From the NCBI RefSeq assembly GCF_012767755.2, contig NZ_AP023189.1:434001-498000 (forward strand): 64,000 nucleotides of DNA. The letters run 5' to 3'. This document shows, in pieces, positions 1-8,006 of the stretch. The notes beneath the pieces are model-generated. The model was not told the origin of the DNA, did no database searches, and was given only the letters and a program-made list of their open reading frames with translations. How positions within the stretch are numbered: position 1 is the stretch's first letter; every line of letters begins with the position of its first letter. The stretch is from Pseudomonas tohonis. Lineage in GTDB: Bacteria > Pseudomonadota > Gammaproteobacteria > Pseudomonadales > Pseudomonadaceae. A program made the position numbers and the translations under genes.

Positions 1-507
1 CTGCGCACCCGCCTGAGCATGGTGTTCCAGAACTTCAACCTGTGGCCGCACCGCACGGTGCTGGAGAACGTCATCGAGGCGCCGGTGCATGTGCTCGGCG
101 AGAAGCGCCAGGACGCCATCGGCCACGCCGAGCAGTTGCTGGAGCGGGTCGGCCTGGCGGACAAGCGCCACGCCTACCCGGCCTTCCTCTCCGGTGGCCA
201 GCAGCAGCGCGTGGCCATCGCCCGGGCGCTGGCGGTGCGGCCGCAGGTGCTGCTCTTCGACGAACCGACCTCGGCGCTCGACCCCGAGCTGGTCGGCGAT
301 GTGCTGCGGGTGATCCGGGGCATCGCCGAAGAGGGCCGCACCATGATCCTGGTGACCCACGAGATGGCCTTCGCCCGCGATGTGTCCAGCCGGGTGGTGT
401 TCCTCCACCAGGGCCGCATCGAGGAGCAGGGCCCGCCTTCCCAGGTGCTGCTGGACCCGCGCAGCGAGCGCTGCCGGCAGTTCGTGATGGCCCAGGACAA
501 CCGCTGA
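1..507 (+). CDS. Amino-acid ABC transporter ATP-binding protein (5' end outside window)
   Basis: The reading frame is open from base 1, so the gene starts upstream and the Walker A loop is missing from view. The visible 168 residues carry the Q-loop region (VFQNFNLWPH), the ABC signature [15 protein letters not shown], Walker B LLFDEPTSALD and the switch histidine in LVTHEM. These fit the HisP/GlnQ subfamily that powers polar amino-acid uptake at the inner membrane. A binding protein (49 bp downstream) and two HisM/HisQ-type permeases follow on the same strand, so this is the energising subunit of that importer. The substrate cannot be named from sequence. Confidence 0.93.
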   Translation: MRTRLSMVFQNFNLWPHRTVLENVIEAPVHVLGEKRQDAIGHAEQLLERVGLADKRHAYPAFLSGGQQQRVAIARALAVRPQVLLFDEPTSALDPELVGDVLRVIRGIAEEGRTMILVTHEMAFARDVSSRVVFLHQGRIEEQGPPSQVLLDPRSERCRQFVMAQDNR

Positions 508-555
508 ATCCCCCGGCAGCCTGCCGACAACAACGACCACAACGAGGGACACACC

Positions 556-1332
556 ATGAAAAGAAGCCTCATCGCCCTGCTCCAGGCCGCCCTGCTGGCC
601 GGCGTCGCCAGTGTCGCCGTGGCCCAGGAGAAGATCGTCTTCGGCATCGCCCAGGAAGCCTACCCACCCTTCTCCTTCAAGAGCGGCCAGGGCCAGTGGA
701 GCGGCTTCGAGCCGGAGCTGATCGCCGCCCTGTGCACGCGCATGCAGGTGCAATGCCCGCTCAACGAGATGGCCTGGGACGGGCTGATCCCCGCGCTCAA
801 GGCGCAGCAGGTGGACGTGGTGCTGAACTCGCTGTCGATCACCCCCGAGCGCCGCGAGGTGGTGGATTTCAGCGAGCCCTACTTCTTCACGCCCGCCCTC
901 TGGGTCGCCGACCGCAGCCTGGACGTGCAGCCCACGCCCGAAGGCCTGAAGGGGCTGATCATCGGCGTGCAGGGCTCGACCACCCACTCCGCCTATGCCA
1001 AGAAGTACTTCGGCAAGGACTCCACCGTGCGCTACTACAACGCCCAGGACGACATCCTCGCCGACCTGCGCAGCGGTCGCATCGACATCATGCTCGCCGA
1101 CCAGCTGGCGGTGGAGCCGGTGCTCGAGCTGCCGGACAACGCGATGCTCGCCGGCAAGGGCGTGGCGCCGCAGGACCCGCTGTTCGGCGAAGGCGTGGGC
1201 GCGGCGGTGCGCAAGGGCAACGACGCCCTGCGCGAGCGCCTGAACCTGGCCTTGCAGGCGCTGCGTGACGACGGCACCTACGACACCCTCCGCGGGCACT
1301 ATTTCAAGGCCGACATCTCGGCCCGGCAGTGA
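556..1332 (+). CDS. Periplasmic amino-acid-binding protein (SBP family 3)
   Basis: 258 residues with a Sec signal peptide (KRSL, hydrophobic stretch, cleavage near VAVAQ at about residue 23). The mature part begins EKIVFGIAQEAYPPFSF, the usual first strand of bacterial extracellular solute-binding family 3. Other family landmarks are the GFEPEL helix, the DVVLNSLSITPERREVVDFSEPYF hinge region (read in shorter parts) and a C-terminal LRDDGTYD helix. The length is normal for the family. It lies between the ATPase and two permease genes and would deliver the amino acid or amine to them. Ligand identity is not predictable, but the linked aminotransferase and amidohydrolase suggest a catabolic substrate. 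Confidence 0.93.
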   Translation: MKRSLIALLQAALLAGVASVAVAQEKIVFGIAQEAYPPFSFKSGQGQWSGFEPELIAALCTRMQVQCPLNEMAWDGLIPALKAQQVDVVLNSLSITPERREVVDFSEPYFFTPALWVADRSLDVQPTPEGLKGLIIGVQGSTTHSAYAKKYFGKDSTVRYYNAQDDILADLRSGRIDIMLADQLAVEPVLELPDNAMLAGKGVAPQDPLFGEGVGAAVRKGNDALRERLNLALQALRDDGTYDTLRGHYFKADISARQ

Positions 1333-1366
1333 TGTGCAATCGGCCATTTCCCTCGCAGGTGCATTC

Positions 1367-2080
1367 ATGAGCGCTACCGATTTCCACCGGCTGATGTTCG
1401 CCGACGGCTGGCTGCAGGCCCTGGCCCAGGGGGCGATCAAGACCCTGGGCATCTCCATCGGGGCCTTCGTGCTCGGCCTTTCCGTGGGCCTGCTGGTCGC
1501 CCTGGTCAAGCTCTGGGGGCCACGCTGGCTGGTGATCTGCGCCAACGGCTACACCACGCTGTACCGCGCGGTGCCCGAGCTGCTGCTGATCCTGTTGCTG
1601 TACTACGCGGGCTCCGACCTGCTCAACCTGCTGATGGCCGCCGCCGGCCAGCCGCCGGTGGAGGTCAACGGCTTCCTCGCCGGCATCGTGGTGCTGGGCA
1701 TCGTCCAGGGCGCCTATTCGGCGGAGATCATCCGCGGCGCCATCGAGGCCATCCCCGTGGGCCAGATCGAGGCCGCGCGGGCCTACGGCATGAAGCCCGC
1801 CCTGGTGCTGCGCCGGGTGCTGGTGCCGAGCATGCTGCCCCATGTCGTCGCCGGCCTGTCCAACCTCTGGCTGGTGCTGGTCAAGGACAGCGCGCTGATC
1901 AGCGTGGTGGGCTACAGCGAGCTGCTGGGCGCCGGTCGCCAGGCGGCCGCCTCGACCCGGCACTACCTGATGTTCTACCTGGCCGTGGCGGCCTTCTACT
2001 ACTTGATCACGCTGGTCTCCAGCCTGGTCTTCCGGCGCTTCGAGGCACGCTTCGAACGCTGGATGCCGAGGCTCGCCTAG
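1367..2080 (+). CDS. Amino-acid ABC transporter permease (HisM/HisQ type)
   Basis: Inner-membrane permease of 237 residues. I place the start at the ATG at 1367 (MSATDFHRL); an in-frame start at 1265 would overlap the binding-protein gene by 68 bp and add a non-membrane leader. Several hydrophobic segments are visible, and the cytoplasmic EAA loop that contacts the ATPase reads EAARAYGMKPALVLRRVLVP (about residues 137-156). The gene begins 34 bp after the binding protein and ends 8 bp before a second permease. The two probably form a heterodimeric channel, as in His/Gln-type importers. Confidence 0.92.
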   Translation: MSATDFHRLMFADGWLQALAQGAIKTLGISIGAFVLGLSVGLLVALVKLWGPRWLVICANGYTTLYRAVPELLLILLLYYAGSDLLNLLMAAAGQPPVEVNGFLAGIVVLGIVQGAYSAEIIRGAIEAIPVGQIEAARAYGMKPALVLRRVLVPSMLPHVVAGLSNLWLVLVKDSALISVVGYSELLGAGRQAAASTRHYLMFYLAVAAFYYLITLVSSLVFRRFEARFERWMPRLA

Positions 2081-2088
2081 GAGAGCTC

Positions 2089-2778
2089 ATGGATTTCACC
2101 TGGCTGGATGGCTTCACCAGCGAACTGACGCGCGGCGCGCTGCTGACCCTGCAGCTGCTGCTGATCTCGGCCAGCTTCGGCTTCCTGCTGGCCGTCTCGG
2201 TGGCCTTGGCGCGCCTGTCGCGCAACCCGCTGCTGTCGGGCACTGCGCGCTTCTACACCAGCGTGCTGCGGGGCACGCCGCTGCTGGTGCAGATCTACAT
2301 CCTCTACTACGGCGTGGGCAGCGTCTTCGCCAGCTTCCCGCTGATCCGCCACAGCCTGCTCTGGCCCTACCTGCGCGAGGGCTTCTGGTACGTCGCCCTC
2401 GCCCTGACCCTGAGCGTCGGCGCCTATGTCGGCGAGGTGCTGCGCGGCGGCCTGCGCGCGGTGCCCCGTGGCGAGCTGGAGGCGGCGCGGGCCTACGGCA
2501 TGCGCCCCGCTCAGGTGCTGCGGCGGGTGTGGATGCCGCGGGCGTTGCAGATGCTGCGCCCGACCCTGGCCGGCGAGAGCGTGATGCTGCTCAAGTCCAC
2601 CGCCCTGGCGTCCACCGTGGCGGTCACCGACCTGCTCGGCGCGGCGAACCTGGTGCGTGCGCAGACGCTGAAGGTGTACGAGCCGCTGCTGGTGGTGGCG
2701 GTGGTCTACATCGTCCTGGCCTTCCTCATCGAACAGGGCTTCGCGCGCATCGGCCGTACGCCGCAGCGCCAGGCCTGA
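2089..2778 (+). CDS. Amino-acid ABC transporter permease (second subunit)
   Basis: 229 residues, polytopic, with the EAA loop EAARAYGMRPAQVLRRVWMP in the second half, which closely resembles that of the preceding permease. The start ATG at 2089 follows the upstream stop by 8 bp and is preceded by GGAGAG. It is the partner permease of the same importer. A late segment VMLLKSTALASTVAVTDLLG is typical of HisM/GlnP proteins. Its stop is 31 bp before the aminotransferase start, so all five genes probably share one transcript. Confidence 0.92.
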   Translation: MDFTWLDGFTSELTRGALLTLQLLLISASFGFLLAVSVALARLSRNPLLSGTARFYTSVLRGTPLLVQIYILYYGVGSVFASFPLIRHSLLWPYLREGFWYVALALTLSVGAYVGEVLRGGLRAVPRGELEAARAYGMRPAQVLRRVWMPRALQMLRPTLAGESVMLLKSTALASTVAVTDLLGAANLVRAQTLKVYEPLLVVAVVYIVLAFLIEQGFARIGRTPQRQA

Positions 2779-2809
2779 ACCCATGGAACCGGATCCCAAG
2801 GAGCCGTGC

Positions 2810-3991
2810 ATGAAGTATTCATCCCTGGTCGGGCGCATCAGCGGCGAGACCGTCAGCGCCTGGGACATCCACTACGCGGCCTGCGCGGCCCAGGAGCGTG
2901 GCGAGGACGCCATCGTCCTGAGCATCGGCGACCCGGACTTCGCGACCGCCGAGCCGATCCGCGCCGCTGCCATCGAGGCTCTGGACCAGGGCGACACCCA
3001 CTACACCGCAGTGATCGGCCGCACGCCGCTGCGCGAGGCGATCGCGGCCAAGCAGCGCACGCTGCTGGGTATCCCGGTCGAGGTGGACAACGTCGCCGTG
3101 GTCGCCGGGGCGCAGAACGGCCTCTACGCCACCGCCATGTGCCTGTTCGAGAGCGGCGACGAGGTGCTGGTGCCGGAGCCGATGTACCTGACCTATGCCG
3201 CCAGCATCCAGGCGTCCGGCGCACGCCTGGTGAGCATCGCGCAGCCGGCGGAAGGGGATTTCCGCCTCACCGTCGAGGCGCTGGAGGCGGTGCTCACCGA
3301 GCGCACCCGGGGCATCGCCCTGGCCACGCCCAACAACCCCACCGGCAACGTCTATACCGACGAGGAGCTGCAGGCGGTCGCCGAGGTCGCGCGCCGTCAC
3401 GACCTCTGGGTGCTGTCCGACGAGGTCTATGGCCAGCTCACCTACGACCGACCGCACCGCAGCATCGCTACCCTGGAAGGCATGGCCGGGCGCACCGTGG
3501 TGCTCAACAGCCTGTCGAAGAGCCACGCCATGACCGGCTGGCGCGTGGGCTGGGTGGTGGCGCCACCGACGCTGATCGGTCACCTCGACAACCTGATGCT
3601 GTGCATGGTCTACGGCCTGCCGGGCTTCATCCAGGCGGCCGCGCTGAAGGCCCTGGAGCTGGACGAAGAAATCGTCGGCGCGGCGCGTGAGCTCTATCGT
3701 CGCCGCCGCGACCTTGTCGCCGGGGCGCTGGCCGACGTGCCGCTGCTGCGCTGCAAGGTGCCGGAGGCCGGCATGTTCATGCTGGTGGACGTACGCGGCA
3801 CCGGCCTTTCGGGGGTGGACTTCGCCTGGCAGCTGTTCCGCGAGACCGGGGTCTCGGTGCTCGACGCCGAAGCCTTCGGCGCCAGCTGCCGGGGCTTCGT
3901 GCGGCTCTCGTTCACCGTCTCCGATGCCGAGCTGGAAGAAGCCTGCCGACGCATCGCCGGCTTCATCGAGCGCCTGCAACGCTCGCGCTGA
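2810..3991 (+). CDS. Class I/II pyridoxal-phosphate aminotransferase
   Basis: 393 residues when started at the ATG at 2810, which has AAGGAG at 2798-2803; the in-frame ATG at 2783 lacks such a site. Fold-type I features are DPDFATAEPI near the N terminus, the ATPNNPTGNVY substrate and PLP phosphate region, SDEVYGQL, and the Schiff-base lysine in LNSLSKSHAMTGWR (Lys237). It transfers an amino group from an amino acid to a 2-oxoacid in the cytoplasm. Placement directly after an amino-acid importer suggests it acts on the imported compound. Family members include aspartate and aromatic transaminases, and the exact substrate is unknown. Confidence 0.92.
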   Translation: MKYSSLVGRISGETVSAWDIHYAACAAQERGEDAIVLSIGDPDFATAEPIRAAAIEALDQGDTHYTAVIGRTPLREAIAAKQRTLLGIPVEVDNVAVVAGAQNGLYATAMCLFESGDEVLVPEPMYLTYAASIQASGARLVSIAQPAEGDFRLTVEALEAVLTERTRGIALATPNNPTGNVYTDEELQAVAEVARRHDLWVLSDEVYGQLTYDRPHRSIATLEGMAGRTVVLNSLSKSHAMTGWRVGWVVAPPTLIGHLDNLMLCMVYGLPGFIQAAALKALELDEEIVGAARELYRRRRDLVAGALADVPLLRCKVPEAGMFMLVDVRGTGLSGVDFAWQLFRETGVSVLDAEAFGASCRGFVRLSFTVSDAELEEACRRIAGFIERLQRSR

Positions 3992-4076
3992 CCCACCGCC
4001 TCTCCTGACCGATCCAGGCTGACGGCGCATTCACGCGCCGGGCCTGGCCACGCCCGAAAAATCACAAGGTGCCGCC

Positions 4077-5822
4077 ATGACTGACGCCGACAATTTCTCC
4101 TCGACCCATTCGGCCACGGGCCATTTCGCCGACCTGATCCTCGACAACGGCCGCATCTGCACCCAGGACCCGGCACAGCCCTGGGCCGAGGCGGTGGCGA
4201 TCCGCGCAGGCCGCCTGCTGGCCGTGGGCGACCGTGCCGCCGTGCAGGCCTTCAGGGGCCCGGCCACCCGCGTGCATGACCTGGGCGGGGCCTTCTGCAT
4301 GCCCGGGCTGCACGACATGCACACCCACCCGGACCTGGCGCTGGCGCCGCGCTACAGCGATGACCTCGATGTCGGCATCGAGGACCCGACGCCCGCGCAA
4401 CTGGAGGCGGCGATCCGCGCCTATGCCGATGCCCACCCCGGCGAGGGCTGGATCCACGGCCAGTACTGGGTGCGCTACACCTTCCGCGAGGCGGGCCTGG
4501 TGCCCGGCCGCGCCTGGCTCGATGCGGTGATGCCGGACCGCCCGGTGGCCCTGCTCGATCGCATGTGGGGCACCATGATGGTCAACTCGAAGGCGCTGCA
4601 GCTGGCCGGCATCGACCGACACACCCCCGACCCGCGCAACGGCTACCTGGAGCGCGACCCGCTTACCGGCGAGCCCACCGGGCTGATGATCGACGGCGCC
4701 TACGCGATGATCCACGCCGCCATGCCGCCGACCCCGGTGGCGGTGCTGCGCCGCGCCTACCGCGACGGCGTGCACTTCCAGAGTTCGCGCGGGGTCACGG
4801 CGAGCAAGTACGTGCACGTCTGCGAGCACCGCCTGCAGGCGCTGAAGGCGCTGGACGACGCCGGTGAGCTGACGGTACGCATCGAGGCGGCGATCAGCTG
4901 GCAGGACGATATCTTCCCGGTGCGCCGGCGTTGGGAGCTGCTCAGCGGCGAGCGCCACTACTACCGCAGCGCCCGCCTGAGCGCCAATGCGGTGAAGTTC
5001 CACTTCGACGGCACGGTGGAGCCGCGTTCGTCCTACCTGCTCACGCCCTGGCCTAACGAGGCGGACTGGCGCGGCAAGCTCAACCTCACCCCGGAACACA
5101 TCACCGACATGCTGGTGGACATGGACCGCCGGGGCATCCGCGTGATCGCCCACTGCACCGGCGATGGCGCGTCCGACGTGTTCCTCGATGCGGTGGCCGA
5201 GGCGCGGCGGCGCAACGGCTTCAGCGGCGTTCGCCACCAGTGCGCCCACAGCACGCTGCTGCACCCGGGCAACCTCAAGCGCTTCCAGGAGCTGCAGGTG
5301 ATCGCCGAGTTCTCCCCGGCCGCCTGGTACCCGACTCCTTTCGCCAGCGGCGCGCGTTCGGGCTACGGCCAGGAGCGGCTCAAGCGCATCTACGACTTCA
5401 AGGGCGTGCTGGAGGCCGGCGGCACGGCGGTGTTCGGCACCGACTGGCCGGTGGCGTCGATCGACCCCTGGCTGGCGCTGGAGACCATGGTCACCCGGCA
5501 GAACCCTTGGAACGACGACCCGGCCTGCTTCGGCGAGCCGATCACCCTGGAGCAGGCGCTGCGCGTGGCCACGCGCAATGGCGCCATCGCCATGGGCCTG
5601 GAGGCCGTTACCGGCAGCCTGGAGGTGGGCAAGGCGGCGGACCTGATCGTGCTCGACCGCGACCTGTTCGCCCAGCCGGCGCGTGACTACATCCACCGCA
5701 CCCAGGTGTTGCTGACCTTCGTCGAGGGCCAGCTGGTCTACGACCGCCAGGGCGCGCTGGCCGGGCTCGGCCTGGAGGCGGTCTGGAAGGGCGAGCCACC
5801 GGTGATCGAGGCGCAGGGGTAG
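4077..5822 (+). CDS. Metal-dependent amidohydrolase, YtcJ-like
   Basis: 581 residues. The start ATG at 4077 follows CAAGGTG. It has an N-terminal beta-sandwich strand set (FADLILDNGRICTQDP), the metal-binding HxH of the TIM barrel in GLHDMHTHPD (His82, His84), later histidines in VIAHCTGDGA and HQCAHSTL, and the barrel-end aspartate in VFGTDWPVAS. This order matches amidohydrolase family 3 (YtcJ), whose members hydrolyse amide-type bonds with one or two divalent metals. No signal peptide is seen, so it is probably cytoplasmic. It sits between the aminotransferase and a CobW GTPase only 3 bp downstream, which suggests a catabolic step and possibly a dedicated metal supply. Substrate unknown. 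Confidence 0.9.
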   Translation: MTDADNFSSTHSATGHFADLILDNGRICTQDPAQPWAEAVAIRAGRLLAVGDRAAVQAFRGPATRVHDLGGAFCMPGLHDMHTHPDLALAPRYSDDLDVGIEDPTPAQLEAAIRAYADAHPGEGWIHGQYWVRYTFREAGLVPGRAWLDAVMPDRPVALLDRMWGTMMVNSKALQLAGIDRHTPDPRNGYLERDPLTGEPTGLMIDGAYAMIHAAMPPTPVAVLRRAYRDGVHFQSSRGVTASKYVHVCEHRLQALKALDDAGELTVRIEAAISWQDDIFPVRRRWELLSGERHYYRSARLSANAVKFHFDGTVEPRSSYLLTPWPNEADWRGKLNLTPEHITDMLVDMDRRGIRVIAHCTGDGASDVFLDAVAEARRRNGFSGVRHQCAHSTLLHPGNLKRFQELQVIAEFSPAAWYPTPFASGARSGYGQERLKRIYDFKGVLEAGGTAVFGTDWPVASIDPWLALETMVTRQNPWNDDPACFGEPITLEQALRVATRNGAIAMGLEAVTGSLEVGKAADLIVLDRDLFAQPARDYIHRTQVLLTFVEGQLVYDRQGALAGLGLEAVWKGEPPVIEAQG

Positions 5823-5825
5823 GCC

Positions 5826-6746
5826 ATGGACGAGCGCATCGCGGTCACGGTGGTGGCGGGCTTCCTCGGGGCCGGCAAGACCACCTTGCTCAATCGCATG
5901 GTCCGGCGCGCGGGGGACAGCCGGCTGGCGGTGATCGTCAACGATTTCGGCGCGCTGAACATCGATGCGGCGCTGGTGGCCGAGGTCACCGACGCGGTGT
6001 ACAGCCTGCAGAACGGCTGCATCTGCTGCACGGTGCAGGAAGACCTGCTGGCGCAGCTGGCCAGCCTGGCGCAGCTCTCGCCGCGCCTGGAGCGCATCGT
6101 CATCGAGTGCAGCGGCGTCTCCGACCCGCAGCGCATCGTGCAGACCCTGGGTTATCCACAGCTGCGTGGCCTGTTGCGGCTGGACCTGGTGATCACCCTG
6201 GTGGACGCCACCCGCCACCTGGCGCTGGAGGGCGAGTACGCACGGCTGGCCCGCGCCCAGGTTTCGGCGGCCGATGTGCTGCTGCTGAACAAGAGCGACC
6301 TGGTGGGCGCGGACGAGCTGGCGCGCCTGCGCGAGGCGTTGCCGGGGCGTGCGCTGCTGCATGTCGGGGTGCAGGCCGACCTGCCGGATTCGCTGTGGCT
6401 GGATGCGGAGCCGCCATCCCGGGTGCCCGGAGTGCTGAAGCCGGTGGCGACGGCGGACCACGGGCAGCTGTTCGAGTCCTGGGTCTGGGAAGGCGAGGGG
6501 GTCTTCGATGCCGGGCGCCTGCGGGCCTGGCTGGCGGGCCTGCCGGATGCGCTGTTCCGCCTCAAGGGCTGGGTGCGCCTGGAGGCGGCCGGCGGGGCGC
6601 TCTGGTTGCAGCAGGTGGGACGGCGCAGCCAGTTCGGCCCGGTGAGCGGGCCGGTGGGCGATGGCATGCGCCTGGTGTTCATCGCCCGGCGTGGGTTCGC
6701 CGGGCGGCAGGCGCTGGAGGGCGGGTTGCGCGCTTGCCTGCGCTGA
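5826..6746 (+). CDS. CobW/YjiA-family GTPase, putative metallochaperone
   Basis: 306 residues. The Walker A motif GFLGAGKTTLL (about residues 12-22), the metal-binding CxCC in NGCICCTVQ (Cys65, Cys67, Cys68), a Walker B-like ECSGVSDP, and the guanine-specificity NKSD define the G3E GTPase family (CobW, YjiA, ZNG1). The C-terminal domain from about residue 205 is the CobW_C type. Family members insert or deliver Zn or Co to client enzymes. Here the gene starts 3 bp after a metal-dependent amidohydrolase, so that enzyme is the obvious candidate client; this is inference. It ends 4 bp from a convergent gene, with no hairpin in between. Confidence 0.92.
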   Translation: MDERIAVTVVAGFLGAGKTTLLNRMVRRAGDSRLAVIVNDFGALNIDAALVAEVTDAVYSLQNGCICCTVQEDLLAQLASLAQLSPRLERIVIECSGVSDPQRIVQTLGYPQLRGLLRLDLVITLVDATRHLALEGEYARLARAQVSAADVLLLNKSDLVGADELARLREALPGRALLHVGVQADLPDSLWLDAEPPSRVPGVLKPVATADHGQLFESWVWEGEGVFDAGRLRAWLAGLPDALFRLKGWVRLEAAGGALWLQQVGRRSQFGPVSGPVGDGMRLVFIARRGFAGRQALEGGLRACLR

Positions 6747-6750
6747 GGGC

Positions 6751-7809
6751 TCAGTGCCCGTCGCGGAATTCGGCCCAGACCTGGTCGCGGGTGGCGCCGA
6801 GCTTGTCCGGCAGGGATTCCAGGGCGAACAGGCGGCGCTTGGTTTCCTTGTCGGGGTAGAGGCCCGGCTGGTCGCGCAGGTCGGCGGCGAGGAATTCGCG
6901 GGCGTCGGCGTTGCCGTTGGGGTAGAGGGTTTCGCTGGTGATCTGCGCGGCGACCTTGGGCTGCATCATGAAGTCGATGAAGCGGTGGGCGAGGTCGGCG
7001 CGGTTGGCGCTGCTGGGGATGGCGAGGTTGTCGATGAACAGCACCGAGCCCTCGTCGGGCACCACGAAACGCACCGGCTGGCCGGCGGCCGCGGCGCTGA
7101 GGGCGTCGCCGACCCAGGCCATGGCGACGCACAGCCGGCCCTTGTTGAGGTCTTCGATGTAGCGCTCGCTGTCGATGTAGCGCAGGTTCGGGCGCAGGCC
7201 GCCGAGCAGCTCGGCGGAGCGCTTGAGCCGGCTGGGCGCGGTGCGGGCGAGGGTGCGGCCCTGGTAGGTCATGAGGATCGACAGGGCTTCGTCCGGAGCG
7301 TCGAGCACGCTCATGCCGCAGCTGGCCAGGCGCTTGCTCTGCTCGGGCTCGAAGAGGACGCTCCAGCTGGAGGGCAGCGGGCCACCGTAGGCCTTCTCGG
7401 CCTGGGGCGTGTTCACCGCGAGGCCGACGGCGCCCCAGAGGTAGGGCACGGCGTGCTGGTTGTTGGGATCGACGGCGGCGAGCTTGCTGAGCAACTGCTT
7501 GTCCAGGTGCTTGCGGTTGGGCAGGCGGCTGAAGTCCAGGGGCTGCAGGCGGCCGGCCTTGATCAGTTCGGGAAGGTTGTTGTGGGAGGGCACCACGATG
7601 TCGATGGCCTCGCCGCTCTCCATGGCCTTCTGCAGTTCCTCGGCGCTGGCGAAGGTGTGGTAGTCCACGCGGATGCCGGTCTGCTGCTCGAAGTCCTTGA
7701 GCACCTGGGGGGCGATGTAGTCGTTCCAGTTGTAGACGCGGATGGTGTCTTCGGCGCTGGCCAGGGTCGGCAACAACGCGAGGAGCAGCGGTGCGAGGAA
7801 GCGGGGCAT
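6751..7809 (-). CDS. Orphan periplasmic polyamine-binding protein (PotF/SpuD type)
   Basis: 352 residues with a signal peptide (cleavage near LASAED, about residue 19). The mature part starts RVYNWNDYIAP, the hallmark opening of PotF/SpuD-type putrescine or spermidine receptors, and later has VPYLWGAVGL and a PDEG segment. No permease or ATPase adjoins it, so it may share the SpuFGH machinery encoded downstream or act in sensing. It departs from the spuD, spuE set in the usually conserved FDSNE region, which here reads FASAEE, so ligand contacts may differ. By order it corresponds to the gene preceding spuI in PAO1 (PA0295, from memory). Confidence 0.88.
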   Translation of the reverse strand: MPRFLAPLLLALLPTLASAEDTIRVYNWNDYIAPQVLKDFEQQTGIRVDYHTFASAEELQKAMESGEAIDIVVPSHNNLPELIKAGRLQPLDFSRLPNRKHLDKQLLSKLAAVDPNNQHAVPYLWGAVGLAVNTPQAEKAYGGPLPSSWSVLFEPEQSKRLASCGMSVLDAPDEALSILMTYQGRTLARTAPSRLKRSAELLGGLRPNLRYIDSERYIEDLNKGRLCVAMAWVGDALSAAAAGQPVRFVVPDEGSVLFIDNLAIPSSANRADLAHRFIDFMMQPKVAAQITSETLYPNGNADAREFLAADLRDQPGLYPDKETKRRLFALESLPDKLGATRDQVWAEFRDGH

Positions 7810-7966
7810 GGAGTCCTCCCTGATGGTTGGCGGAGCATTATTGCTGCGCGTATGTTTCAGCAGGTTGATGCATGTCAGCGACTAGGCCTCTCTGGATCGG
7901 GCCTTTGCGCGGTTCCACGGCGCCCTTCCAGCGTCGCGGATGAGGGGACGGGTGGAAATGGCAGGC

Positions 7967-7994
7967 AAAAAAACGCCGGCCCTGGGGCCGGCGT
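7967..7994 (-). terminator. Rho-independent terminator of spuI
   Basis: Read on the minus strand, ACGCCGGCC pairs with GGCCGGCGT across a short loop and is followed by seven T residues. It begins 13 bp after the stop codon of the glutamine-synthetase-like gene, so it is that gene's terminator. Confidence 0.9.
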
Positions 7995-8006
7995 CTTTCG
8001 ACTCGC

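Noticed and set aside
4062..6461. 799-residue open frame on the minus strand
   Set aside because: Antisense shadow of the amidohydrolase and CobW genes, which have clear catalytic motifs on the plus strand.
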